Position numbers and translations under genes: made by a program. Below the pieces are notes generated by a model. It saw only the letters and a program-made list of their open reading frames with translations. It made no database searches and was not told where the DNA came from. From positions 37,311,501 to 37,375,500 of the forward strand of contig OX485805.1 in the NCBI GenBank assembly GCA_950295325.1: a stretch of 64,000 nt of DNA, written 5' to 3'. The DNA comes from Polytrichum commune. Taxonomy: Eukaryota; Streptophyta; Polytrichopsida; Polytrichales; Polytrichaceae. Of the stretch, positions 44,447-55,728 are shown one piece after another. Positions within the stretch are counted from its first letter, which is position 1. Every line of letters starts with the position of its first letter.

Positions 44447-44877
44447 TGGGAGTTTATCTCTCCAAGCTTAAGAAACTAAAATGTCTCCTTACAAAGCTTA
44501 AGAAATTCTAAAATTCACACACAAGAGTCAAGCTATCTCTCACTCCACGAAGGGAGAATCCAAGAGTGCAAGTGGTGGAGAAAGAATGCAAAGGCTTTAC
44601 TCATAATCTACTACACCATAGCCATGAGAAAGCAACAACAAGCTCTCTCTCTCTCAAAACACACTCACAAGACTTGACTTGACAACAATGGCAAGTCAAG
44701 AGGCCTTCCTCTCCATACAACCCCAATCCTATGTGGAGTTCATCCATGGAGTGGATGAACAACTAACTAGGACTCCCAATGGAGTCCGTTACTCATCCCA
44801 ACACACATGGACTCCTAATGGAGTCCATTTACTCCTAAATTGACGTAACTTAGCCCCCGATGTCACCTCACGTGACA
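44447..44877 (-). repeat. 5' LTR of the DNMT element (431 bp)
   Basis: TG...CA ends, matching 34899-35330 apart from one indel. If transcription starts at the self-complementary sequence (sense 44692), U3 is about 185 bp and R-U5 about 246 bp. A weak TATA-like TGTATGG lies 21-27 nt upstream of that point. Confidence 0.93.
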
Positions 44878-44880
44878 GAG

Positions 44881-47551
44881 TGGCCTAGCGCTGAAGGATG
44901 GAGGAGGATCCAGATGAGAAGGTGCTCATGAAATGGGTGGTGAAACCAACGGTTTTACCAGTTATCACTTTCGTGCTGAAGAAAGCATGGAAAACGAATC
45001 AAGTGAAGCTGGATGCAACAAGTATTTTAATTACCTCTGCTGGATGGAAATGGTGACCCGCGTAGCTTTCGCACACTGGGTGACTCAAGTTATAGAGACT
45101 TATTCGGAGGAATCGGCGACATCCAAAGTCAATGGCAAGGTGATTGAGTTATCCGCACAGACTATTGGCCGATTTATGAAATTACCAAATGATGGAGTTA
45201 GTGAGAACCAACTACACAAACTTTCAAAGAAACAACACAACATCATTTTTGAAGGCGAATATCCTAGGGATGCTAAGATGTGGCTAGTTGAGAAGGCTAG
45301 GCAGCATTGGAGGCATTGGTTCAAGTTCGTGAACACTTACCTATTTTTCCGACCGCACGTTGATACGATGACATAGAGGCAGGTGGTCGCAGCAATACAA
45401 ACATGGGAGGGGAAGAAAATTAACTGGTCACAAATCGTACAACAGGGGATGCGAGCATAACTTGTTCGGGTTAGGCGAGGGGTACCACGTCCCGTGGAGT
45501 TGTATTCCGTTTTTTACATTTATGTGTGTTGTTAAGAGCTACCTCAGCCAGTAACCAAGGATGTACATGCGACCTCTTCACCTACTCCTAGTCCATTGAC
45601 TAGCCCGGAGAGCACATGAAACCTAGAGGCTGAAAACTAGAGGTTAAAGCTGCAATTACAGACCGCTCAAACTCAAATTACCGAGGCACGTGAAAAAATG
45701 ATAGAAAAGAGTGAAGCTTTTCTTGCCTCTCAAACAGATAATGTTAGAAATTTATACCAGCTGGCCCAAGCCATGAAGGAGAAAATGGATAATATGGCGG
45801 CCATGGAAAAGTGCTAGAAAGAGTTACAGGGGTGTTGAAACCAGCTGGGAGAAAAAGAGGCAGAAATCTAAAAATTACGCCAACAAATACAGGCAGACAA
45901 TAGGCTGCAGGAGAAGTTGGAAGCTTCTAGGGGCAGTTGAGGCCATTGACTGAAGAGAATCGGCAACTGAGGGAGAAAACTCATTTACAGAGCCTCGAGT
46001 TAGCCCAACAACAGTTGAAGCTAGATCAGCTAGCTAGGAGGGGACAACCTTCTACAGTGCCGAATTCAAAGTTTAATTTCTTACATGCCGAGTTGGCCGT
46101 TGAGCTGTGGATGTGGGAAAGTAAAGGACATGCAACTAAGGAGTTGTTTCAAATGTACGAGAGCCAGAGAAATTTGTTTTTGCTTTTAGTAAGGTTGAAG
46201 TGTGGAGCTTGGATAGGCCATGATCACTTTTTACAAATCTGGCAAGAAGGAGTTGATTGGGGGGTGGAAAACTTGCTCGCATAAATTCTGGCTAGAAGGC
46301 ATCTTGGTTTATCTGATCCCTATTCTGCCTTCAAACTGTTGGGGGATCTAGGAGCTAGGATTCTGCAGTATTACGCAGTGATAGAACACCATTGGCTTTT
46401 ACGACATCAACTACCTGCAAAAGTTGAGCCAAGGGTGCTTAACTGGCAAGACTATGGTATTCAGATTTATTCACAATTATATGAGCAGCCATGGGGGCAG
46501 TTGACAAGTTGGCAGGAGGTACTCCGGACCTTGTTGACGCAGTTGAAGGAAACTGATTTTTTACCGCGAGTAATGACGGCGAATTTGTAGAGACTTTCTG
46601 AATTCCCTAATTCGGAAATAACAGGTTCGCATTACCTGTTTTATTATGACAAGGTGGTCAATAGGCTAAGCAGGTACATCAGGGACATTTTAGCCCAAAG
46701 GCGACCACTGTTGAATTTAAATGGGCAGGTGCAGCTTGAATTACCTCCTCCTCAATTTTCTTCGACTTACAGGGCTGGTGAGATCCCGGTGATGGGCAGT
46801 CCACTTACGTTGAAGTATTTGGGAAAATACCCAAATATGTTTGATAATCTGGAAGAGGAGCCTGTAGTGACGTGGAGTGCTATTTCATGGCTTCTTGAAG
46901 ACTATGGTCTATCTCGAACTGAGACTGTCCCTATGGACATTCAGTATCGTCGGGTTTCGAGGCAATGGCCTTCGCAACCGCCACCTGCAGTCGCGAGTCA
47001 TCCTCATTTCTGCCCCTGCCCAAGACGAGGTAAGTGGAATCCGTCAGCTATGCTTTCAAGTGTGGAATACAACTGGCCCGTAATTCCAGGGCCTAAAAAC
47101 ACAACTAAAGAGTGTCAGGTTACTTACATAAGATTTTTTGAAGAACACATCCAGCACTTGGACTGCCGTTTTTTCCAGTATTCTTGCGGACTGGTGTAAT
47201 TTATGGAATGTCACTATCGATGTGAATAACTTTTCGGAGAGCCACCACGAGTTTTTACTATTGCTGAAATTACAATACCGTCCAACGCGTTGGGTAAGGT
47301 TGGTTGAGGCAATGTCAATTACTCATTTTATCACAGGCGCGCATAAATGTTTGATAAATGAATTTCTGAATACGAGGGCTGGTCCTTTTGAGAGATTTCT
47401 AAGGTGGCAAAGGTTGAACGCATTGGAGCTTGTGGCGAAGGATGAGGATCTACAGAAGGCAATTGAGAAGGTGGAAACTCGAGAATTGAAGAGAGGAGCT
47501 GAGGATGCGGCTCACCGGGGAGGACCACCACCGAAGTTGTTGAAGAAGTAA
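44881..47551 (+). pseudogene. 3' ORF of the plus-strand Athila/Tat-like element, function unknown
   Basis: Open blocks 44933-45376, 45937-46284, 46339-46590, 46654-47199 and 47138-47551 are separated by stops and shifts but read as one ancestral protein of about 850 residues. Its N-terminal part (YFNYLCWMEMVTRVAFAHW; IGRFMKLPNDG; KARQHWRHWFKFVNTYLFF) is followed by a Glu/Gln-rich coiled-coil-like stretch (about 45620-46050) and a C-terminal segment (LLLLKLQYRPTRWVRLVEAM; GPFERFLRWQR). The same protein, equally broken, lies on the minus strand at 52198-49960. It is not gag, pol or a recognisable envelope protein. It occupies the env-like position of Athila elements. A weak likeness to plant mobile-domain proteins is only my impression. 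Confidence 0.7.
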
Positions 47552-49925
47552 GTTGCTGGAAGGCTAGCAACAGAGTTAGCAGGGGGCTATGTGGTAGTAA
47601 TTTTTTTAATCTTTTGGCTCCAAACTGAAATTGTGGACATATAGTCTTTATGTAACTAGTTAATTCCTAGTTGGACTAGTGAGAATGGGACTATAGCCTA
47701 GGTAGAGCCGAACATGCAGTTATATAGGCCATAGACTGGCAGCCGAGGCAGTTGGAGCTCTCGGCAGTTTTCCAGGGATAGATAGTCTGAGTGGAAGCAG
47801 CAAAAATATAGATATGGGCTGGGAGAGCCGCAAGCTAGGGAGGACTTTGTGTTTCTATCCTTTTGGTGAAATTACATTTTCTGGACATTGTTGTTTTAAG
47901 TTATGTTTCTCTGCAGATTGTGAATCTGTGTTATTCCAAGGAGCTTGTACTGGAATTTGTTTTGTATTTTGATATTGAGAGAGTCTGTTTGTTTGTGGCT
48001 AGTTGTGTGGAACATTATGACTGAAATTCGGCTTACAATGATAACATATTAATATCAGATTTACACTTGAAGACAATTATCTTGTGTTTGGATGTCCTTG
48101 AAGCTTGTGAGTCTGGAATGTATTGTGCTATTATTAGATTGCAACGTTTATTGTCTTAGTGTGACTACAAGGCCGCAGTACACACAAGGATTAATCTAAA
48201 TTGTTTATGTCTACACCGGTCGCGTTGATATTGCCTTTTTCTAATCTCGAGTTCTTAAGTCTACTATGATTTCGCCTACCAACTGATGCAGGGACCATAA
48301 TCAGTTGAGTTTATTGTAATTTCAATAAGGATAACTCGTCTTCTTCCTATTGCCTTGCCGAATTTATTACAGAGTATACTTCAGAGAGATGAGAGAGGGT
48401 TAAGTCATTGTCTAAGAGGAATATAAGTAGAATGAATTGTTTAGGACCGGTTTGTAATTTCAGAGAGCGACATCAGTGAGTAGAGTTAAGATGAGTCTAT
48501 TGTTTGGAACTCTACTGAAGTAATGATAAGGTGATTTACCTGCTCAACAAGGTAAAGTATTTTAGGAATATAACTTTGGATTCTGTCAATAATTATAGGG
48601 AATGAGATCAGAAAGTCCTAACCATTGAGTCTATGGTCTTAGGCCTCTTAAGGTTATTTATTACGTCGAGGTGGTTTGCTCGGAAAGTTACAATGCTACA
48701 GAGTAAATTAATGAATTATAGATACACGCATAAATAATGATTGGAGTTGCAGTCAATGGACTGATATCAGCTTGTAGAACAATTAATGTCAGAGACATTT
48801 TCGGTAGATTTTGATCCATCTTAATCACTACTGTTAATCAAATCATGTTGTCACCATATCACACCGCACTTATACCTGTTAATTTAACTTTGCAAGGTGG
48901 TAAATATTAAGTGAGGAAATATGTCTTGCAGTTACGTGACAATATGTAATTGATTCCTTAATCCAGTCTATAGTCGTTGTTGTGTAAATGGAGAAATTGT
49001 TCCTAACTCTTGACGGAATGTGAAGTGTTAACCTGTTGAGGCCATTGTCTGCGGAGGGTTATTTGAGATTAAGGAAGACTAACGGACGTGCCGTTTACAT
49101 GGTTAATACGTATGGATTTCTCGTTGCTCTCTTAAAGGAATTAAGACTAATGTAGAGTTTTATCATTTCCAAGAATTGAACCTCTTAAACATCCATTGAC
49201 ATAATAATAATCATTGAAATATTTTGGGGATTAAAACATTTAAGCTCTAAGGATGTGGATTCGGAACATGAACCAAAATCAATGAGTGATGTGAGAATAT
49301 GTTAACGTGCATACGTGGTTTTGGACTTATCGCCTGAAGGAAATAGATGTTGATTGCTTTGGCCGATACCAGGTAAAAGACAATTGTCGGACGGCCTTAT
49401 TAAAATTGAAGTTAATAAAAAAAGATTGTTTATCCTGAAAGGATTACTGCACTGACTTTTTCAAGTTACATTATGTGGAATTAATTAATGAAAGATTATG
49501 GACTGCTCCGAAGTGCCCTTGGCTTCGGTAAATAGACAAAAATGAGATACTATTGCAAGACCATTGACTATGGCTGTACTATGCTTGTGTACCACACTTG
49601 GTCCAATTAAAATGAACTCACTGCCAGACTATTGCCTGGGAAATTAGAGTGAGGTGTGAGACTGTCACATTTGCATGTACTGACATGGAGTGGTTTTTAG
49701 AGTTTTTATCCCTTATCTGTAAACCAATTGTCAGCCATAATCCAAAATGAAGTGAAACAACCTTGTGTTTTCCCTAATAAAACTTATCTAAGACACCTAG
49801 ATGATATACAAGTCACCTTTTAAGTCTTCCCTTAATGTTTCTCTGGGTTTTGTTTGTAACCAAAAGACTAACTACACATCCAAAAGCAGGAATTGATCTC
49901 AACTAACCAAAAGCTTTCTTTACAT
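47552..49925. mobile_element. Convergent 3' ends (polypurine tracts and LTR sequence) of two related elements
   Basis: After the plus-strand 3' ORF a purine block AGCAGGGGGCTATGTGG (about 47579-47595) occurs. On the minus strand the relative's 3' ORF is followed by GTGGGGGAGGAGGCTATG (near 49925-49945). Both look like polypurine tracts, with LTRs starting just after. The region between therefore should hold two tail-to-tail LTRs. 49480-49860 matches 28298-28690 inverted. No coding content; LTR ends were not resolved. Confidence 0.45.
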
Positions 49926-49959
49926 AGCCTCCTCCCCCACTTGATGGCATCCCTACCAA

Positions 49960-52198
49960 CTTTCATTCGTTTGGTCAATCATTCAACTTCTTTGCCTTTA
50001 TCCTCATCATTTTCGTGGTAGTCATTACTCCTCTGAGCGGTCTGGCCTCCTGCCTCCTTAGCCTCTAGCTTGACAATTGTCCTCTGAAGATCCTCGTCTT
50101 GTGCAACAACTTGTGGGTGGATTATACGATGTCACTTCAGGAACCTTTCAAATGGTCTTACCCTTGTCAATGGAAACTTGTTTATTAAGCTTGTATGAAC
50201 CTCCTCGATAAAATGGCAAATGGCCATTGCCTCAACTAATTGCACCCACCTTGAGGGTCGGTACTGCAGTTTCAACAACATCAAAAATTCATGTCATGGC
50301 TCATTGTGACAATTGACATTGATAGAGAAAATCCATTGTGGACACCAATTAGCAAATGCCGCGCAAAACATTGCAACTCAAAAAACATACATGGTCCTAG
50401 TGAGTATAATGTTATTCGTAAAATCTTTGGTAAACTTCCCTACATTAGGCCGGGGTGTTAAAACATGGTGCACCTTGGATCTAGGGCCAATTGTATCAAT
50501 TGAGGGTATGATCATACCTAAAATTCATTTATGTCTCCTCGCACATATACAATAGTGAAGGTGTACATGTACCGCTAGTGGTGGTTCAAAAGACCATGGT
50601 CGTTGATTTACTTATAGATGAGATTGGCAACAATGGGCTATGTCCTCAAAAGACCATAGTCTTCTACCTAAACCAAATTGTAAATCCTTCTTAAGTTATA
50701 AATGAGAATGTTTGAAAAATAATCCTCATCTTTAACTAATGGCAACACACTCTCTAGATTTTCTTTCCATTTGTTCATGGCCTCATGATTCAAACCATAG
50801 AATTGTTGCAACACTTGGATGTCGTAGTCTACCTAATTTGTTTTTCTCGTCTCATATTGCCGTCCCAACCTTCTTCAGTTTTGTAGTTGCTTTCAAAACC
50901 AACATAGTAGAGATAGATGTGGGCCCCGACATCTCCAACCATGACATAGGCTGAAAAGGGTTCCAATAACCTCAAATGCTTGCAGGCCATAATTTTGGTG
51001 AAGAGATTCTAAACCTTGGCATTCTCACAAAATGTCCATGGTGTTTGAAATTGCTCGTGTGTGAGCCACTCGTTGAATTCCAATCTGACCATGTTTAAGA
51101 GCAAATCTTGATGAATGACATAGAGTTGATGAAATTTGAAATTGGGTATGAGTTTACTCTCCATTTCCCATAATTTTCTATAAACTCCTAAGGGTAAGGA
51201 GCTCGGGGCAAGGACAACTTGTTCGGATCGACGGGCAATGTTGATTTTGGTTTGATATTGACAATGTTGTTAGACCTCTCGACCATGGTCAACTTGATCA
51301 CCTCCCGCTCCTTCAAATCAACTTCCACCCGCTTATATTCATGGTACAACACTTCCAGCTTCATCTTCAGTGATATATTTTGCACCTGTAGCATTTCGTA
51401 ACAATGATTGTCGTTGAAAATTTCTTGTTAAATTTTACTAACATGTTGTAAGTGTACATCATTCTTTTCTTGAGTTTGCTCCATCTTGTTTGTCGTCTTC
51501 GTCAATTGTCTTTCCAAATTAACAATCTTCGAATTGGATGTTGTTCTTTGTAACTCGGTCTCAAGCGGGGTCAAGGACAATGGTGAAGTGGGCAAAGGGG
51601 AAGTCGATTGTTGTGGCATAATTAAGTCTCCTTTTGGATTAATTGGTTGACACAAACACGAAATAAATGGGCCTTTTTGGCTTGGATTTCCTCATTTAAC
51701 CTTTATTGGACAATTAGAGCCCAATTGACCTTCACTCCTTCCCAAGTGGAATTGTTTCCACAACAAATTTATGGTCCATTTGATATTCCAAATGTTGAAA
51801 CAATAGGAAGGTGTTTACAAACTCGAACCACCCCTTCCAATGGTGTCAAGCTCCCTTCATATTGCACTTATGGTCTTTAACCCAATCAATCCTACATTCA
51901 AAAATCTCCTCGGTTTTTGTCTTAGAAAGGCTTGTGAGGGTTGCAAGGGTAAGCCCTATTGATGGTAACTAGATAACTTGGGCAATCGTCATAGTGGGAA
52001 AATCCATTATTGTCTCTGCCACTCTAGCCATCTTGTTTTCAAATGATAGTTATGTACAAAACAAATTACTTTCTCCTCATGGACTACTTTATCTACGTTG
52101 CAAACCCACAACAAAACTTCCCAAATTCTAGCTTTCTTCAACTTGCTCTTATTCTTTGCCATCAATTGTTGAAGCTGACGGGTTATTACTTTCGACAT
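49960..52198 (-). pseudogene. 3' ORF of the minus-strand Athila/Tat-like relative
   Basis: Conceptual translation gives the same protein as 44881-47551. Conserved segments are HHWKGWFEFVNTFLLFQH, a coiled-coil-like part (LERQLTKTTNKMEQTQEKND, 51655-51428), LMLLKLQYRPSRWVQLVEAM, then RPFERFLK and AQDEDLQRTIVKLEAKE. Stops and shifts break it throughout. Two decayed copies preserving the same segments argue that it was a real protein of this element family. Function is unknown. Confidence 0.7.
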
Positions 52199-53049
52199 TT
52201 TTTTTATTAGATCCTAAATTAAGAATCAAGAATCAAGAATCAAGAATTAAGAATAAAAAATTAAGTGTTTTCGTATTTTTATAGATCCTAAATTCAACAT
52301 TCATAATTGTTATCTTCAAGAAGTCTATTTTAAATTTGCTGTAAACTTAGGTCACTAAGAATATTTTTAGCTTCTCTCATCCATCCCTGTGGTGGGGTAT
52401 CCTCCTTACCTTATTTTTAGCATACAATTTTACCACATTCAATCACTGTAGTTTTCTAGTAAATTGTTCTCATCTACCATCTCATAAAGATTTTGCTTTA
52501 GACATACCCTTTCCGATTACCAATCTTGAAGACACTTGGAAATAGGCCAATCTTAATTTAGCATAAAAGCTCCTCGCTATCTTTCGGCAAGTACTGAAAA
52601 CGATTATTACAAGCAATCTAGTTATAAATCTTATCTAGATAATTGCAGTTGGCCGCACTTTGCTCTCTTTTCTTGTGCCCCTTATTTGTCTAATAATTCT
52701 TATGACTTAGGCAGAGAAATAACAATCAACCAAAGGACCTACGACTACAGAGGCCTCCCTACGAAAAGAAACAATATGCTTATCGATTCTACAATTTTCA
52801 AGGTAAAAACTATTTACTATGATGTTCACCCTAGTGAAAAGTTTCTTTAACCTTAGTTAATTCACTTAGGGAAAGAGCCCATGGCCCAATTGAAGTAATG
52901 GCTACTTGCCCCCATACAATTAATCAAGACAATTGCCTAAGGTATATAGGTCAATATATTCCACAATTTGGCCTTAGGAATGTCACATTAACTTCAAAAT
53001 ATTATAAAATGTCAACACATAATTAATTATATATTTTCTTTATTACACC
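52199..53049. other. Spacer between pol and 3' ORF of the minus-strand relative
   Basis: About 0.85 kb without a recognisable frame. A short 'aagaatc' tandem run occurs near 52218-52255. Equivalent to the pol/3' ORF gap of the plus-strand element. Confidence 0.4.
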
Positions 53050-53890
53050 CTTGGTTACCTTCGGTAGGCCTTAAGGCAATTGCCATTAAGGCGAGTAGGA
53101 AGAATATGGCCCGCAAATCTTCGAGGTCAAAGGAACCATTTTTGGTCAATTACACATACTTTATATGGTCCTAGCCAATGTAATTCAAATTTTCATGTTT
53201 TTTTTAAAAAAAAATTTGCTATCACAAAGTAGCACAAGGTCCATAAGTCCTATCTTCTTATCCTTCATTTTACTATCATAATAGGACTTATGTCATTTTT
53301 TAATGGTGCCTATATTTAAATATGCCTTACTACAAATTTCATCTAATTCTCACCTCTAAAGATTCAATGTCTCCTAAACGCTCATCAATTGCAATCCTTA
53401 AAGAAGGTAATTCCAATTCAATGAGTAGGATTGCCTCTTCACAATATACTAGTTGAAACGGTGTAAATTTAGTCGTAACTTTATACGCAACATGATACGC
53501 TCGTAATGCGCAATTAATTTAGAATCCTAGTTAGTCATAGAACATTGTACTGTTTTTGGTTATAATTTTACAAAGAATTTCATTGGTTTTTCTCAGTTTG
53601 ACCGTTAGCTCATGGATGGTAAGGAGTAGTCAATTGATGCTTGATTTAAAATTTAGTGGTTAATTCTTCAATAACATCATTGACAAAATGTGTGCCTCTA
53701 TCGCTCACTAGCTCTTTAGGGCAACCAAATTGTGACATAATATTTTCACGTAAGAATTTAGCAACAACTACTTTGTCATTGGTTTTAATGGCCTCAACTT
53801 CAACCCACTTAATGACATTGTCAGTAGCTACCAAAATATAACGGTGTCAACTGTGACTACTAGGAGGTTTAGTGGGGCTTCCAAAGCCTT
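53050..53890 (-). pseudogene. Integrase relic of the minus-strand Athila/Tat-like relative
   Basis: Reading the minus strand gives the integrase core in order: RYILVATDNVIKWVEVEA, FGCPKELVSDRGTHFVNDVI (second Asp of the triad), NGQTEKTNEILCKIITKN (Glu), KVTTKFTPFQLVY, LELPSLRIAIDERL, and the C-terminal HWLGPYKV. It aligns residue by residue with the plus-strand integrase at 31140-31950, showing the two are the same family. Several stops and a weakened first-Asp region make it inactive. Upstream pol parts are not found to its right. Confidence 0.88.
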
Positions 53891-55340
53891 TTTACACATA
53901 AATATTATTTTTCCAACATTCATTCCTCAGGTTGAGATTCATGTACGCCATTTCTCTAGCTATAACATACCACCTAGCTTTCAAGTCGGTTTGAACATCA
54001 AGAACTATTATTTTGAGTGGCCATGAAGTAGCCAAATCAAATTTTATGGATTATTGTTCATGATGCATATGTAGATGTCGGATCCTTTTGACATAGAGGT
54101 AAATGGTATAAAGAAAGAGAGAATCACGATTTTGAAATTTTGAAAATAAATGTAGCTCTTACCTTTGTTAAACCCTCAAGGCCTCGGCCTTAATACAAAC
54201 TCTACTCATAACTCCAACACTTGAGTCCAACCTACATCACACTATCACTCATTCCTAATTCTAACACTCAAGTCTATCCTACGTCACACTATCACTCTCA
54301 TAAGCACTAGAAGAAGGCATCAAACTCTTCGATGTGAGCCTTTAAATATTACGAATTAGGAAGCTTCAACACAAATATCCTAAATCTACTTACTTGTATA
54401 TATGACACACAAATCTACAATAACATAGATATGACTAATATAGATATTCCTACCCCTTCAACTTGATAAGGTGTAGGCCTTGTCACCGTTCTATCAACTT
54501 GGACATCAGCAAGCAATGACCACTTTACCAATATCTTCTAGAACTTACCACAATTCCTAGCACCTTGCCTACTTTCCAATCCTAACTAAATCTTCACAAT
54601 GTTGATAAACCCACAAATTTAACCATAACATAGACTTATGAACCAAAAGTATGTACCCTTGTGAAGAGCTTCTCCCTCCCACCATGCAATCAAATTATGG
54701 GTTGCCACCTTGTCTTTGATGAGCATCATACCATCTTTATCTTGTTGAAGCAATGTACGAGGCATTTTGCGCTTTGTTATTTTGGGCTAGGAGCTTTGGA
54801 GTGGGGACTAGGCAATTGTAAACGTACGCTTCAATATCTTCATTCCTCAATAAATGGTAAGATTTGTGGGTTGGGGGTCCTATACGTTGCCCTACTTGTA
54901 CTCGCAACATCCATATCAATGCAATCGATGCAATCACGGCCACGCCAAATTTAAGCTATCAATGAAGGGTCTTGTGCTCATTAAATGGTCATATAGGTTT
55001 GTAAATTTATGATCATCATAAAATTGAAGACACCGTCAAACAAATTCTAGAAATTCAATTATTTTATGCAATTTTATGGTATTTAAAATAAAATTCAAAA
55101 AATTACTTGTTCAATATCACTTGCACTGCCTTCTAAAGTATGTAGGTATTTTTGAAATTTTCTTTTGGACATAAGTTGTTTGGCTTTGTAAATCAACATG
55201 TTTGGAATGTTTTATGATTATTTTTCACAAAATTCAAAATTGCAATGTAGTTTTTGAATCACTGCCACTTAAACCTTTGTTGGAATCTAGAGTTGTCCAC
55301 TTTGTCTCCTTGCATCCATTTACATGCAACACGGGTAGAT
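53891..55340. other. Intergenic with a short tandem duplication
   Basis: A unit of about 62 bp ('acttgagtcca/actcaagtcta...cacactatcactc') is repeated at 54205-54300. A fragment like the 185-790 repeat lies near 54965-55010. No gene is recognised. Confidence 0.4.
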
Positions 55341-55728
55341 CACTCCATTGTCAAGTTGAACACCACGTGCGGCCAAAAAAAATCTTCTTTTGGTAAGTTG
55401 CACCACCAAAATGGGTCAAAATTTTATCAATTTTTTTTCATGAGTAGATATACACAGTACCTATGACATAGTTAAAAGTGGTAACGAAATTTGATGATTT
55501 GTTTTTTTCATAAAACATACCATTTCTAACTAGAATGACACAGAATTGAACTAAAAAAATTACTAAAAAAAATAAAGATGACTAAAAATTTCAAAAAAGT
55601 ATACAAAAGATACTATCAATGGTTATGTATATGTAGAAAAAATATCATAAATTTTAAAATTATATATGGCATGTAATATAGGGGTAGCAAACTTTGTCCG
55701 CACGTGGTGTCAACTTGACAATGAAGTG
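55341..55728. mobile_element. MITE with about 31-bp terminal inverted repeats (388 bp)
   Basis: Left end CACTCCATTGTCAAGTTGAA continues to CACCACGTGCGG. The right end, reverse-complemented, reads CACTTCATTGTCAAGTTGAC and likewise ends in CACCACGTGCGG. The body is A/T-rich and non-coding. A second, less complete copy is at 13376-13753. CACT-type ends hint at a CACTA-related origin, but no 3-bp target duplication is visible, so the superfamily is open. Confidence 0.75.

Larger units (their letters stand above)
34899..44877 (-). mobile_element. Ty3/gypsy LTR retrotransposon carrying a DNA methyltransferase and a PHD finger
   Basis: A complete element of about 10 kb lies in minus orientation inside an older Athila/Tat-like element. 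The order in its sense direction is: 5' LTR (44877-44447), self-complementary primer site (44445-44430), a 1.4-kb leader with 144-bp tandem repeats and a G-rich block, gag, zinc knuckles and protease, C5 DNA methyltransferase, RT, RNase H, integrase, PHD finger, 3' LTR (35330-34899). The LTRs differ by one base indel, so insertion was recent. The coding frame has in-frame stops at 42114 (TGA), 40003 (TAA), 39249 (TAG), 39231 (TAA), 38907 (TAG) and about 37635 (TAG). Frame changes lie near 40770 and 39463. No clean target duplication is visible: 'caaga' precedes 34899 and 'gagtg' follows 44877. Confidence 0.93.

Noticed and set aside
34899-44877. Methyltransferase as a separate host gene interrupted by the element
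   Set aside because: The same open frame runs from the protease into methyltransferase motif I, and the downstream frames connect in phase to RT.
28290-49925. Giant TIR transposon (Polinton/Maverick-like)
   Set aside because: The inverted ends are explained by LTR-type sequence of two same-family retrotransposons in opposite orientation. No polymerase B, capsid or packaging ATPase is seen.
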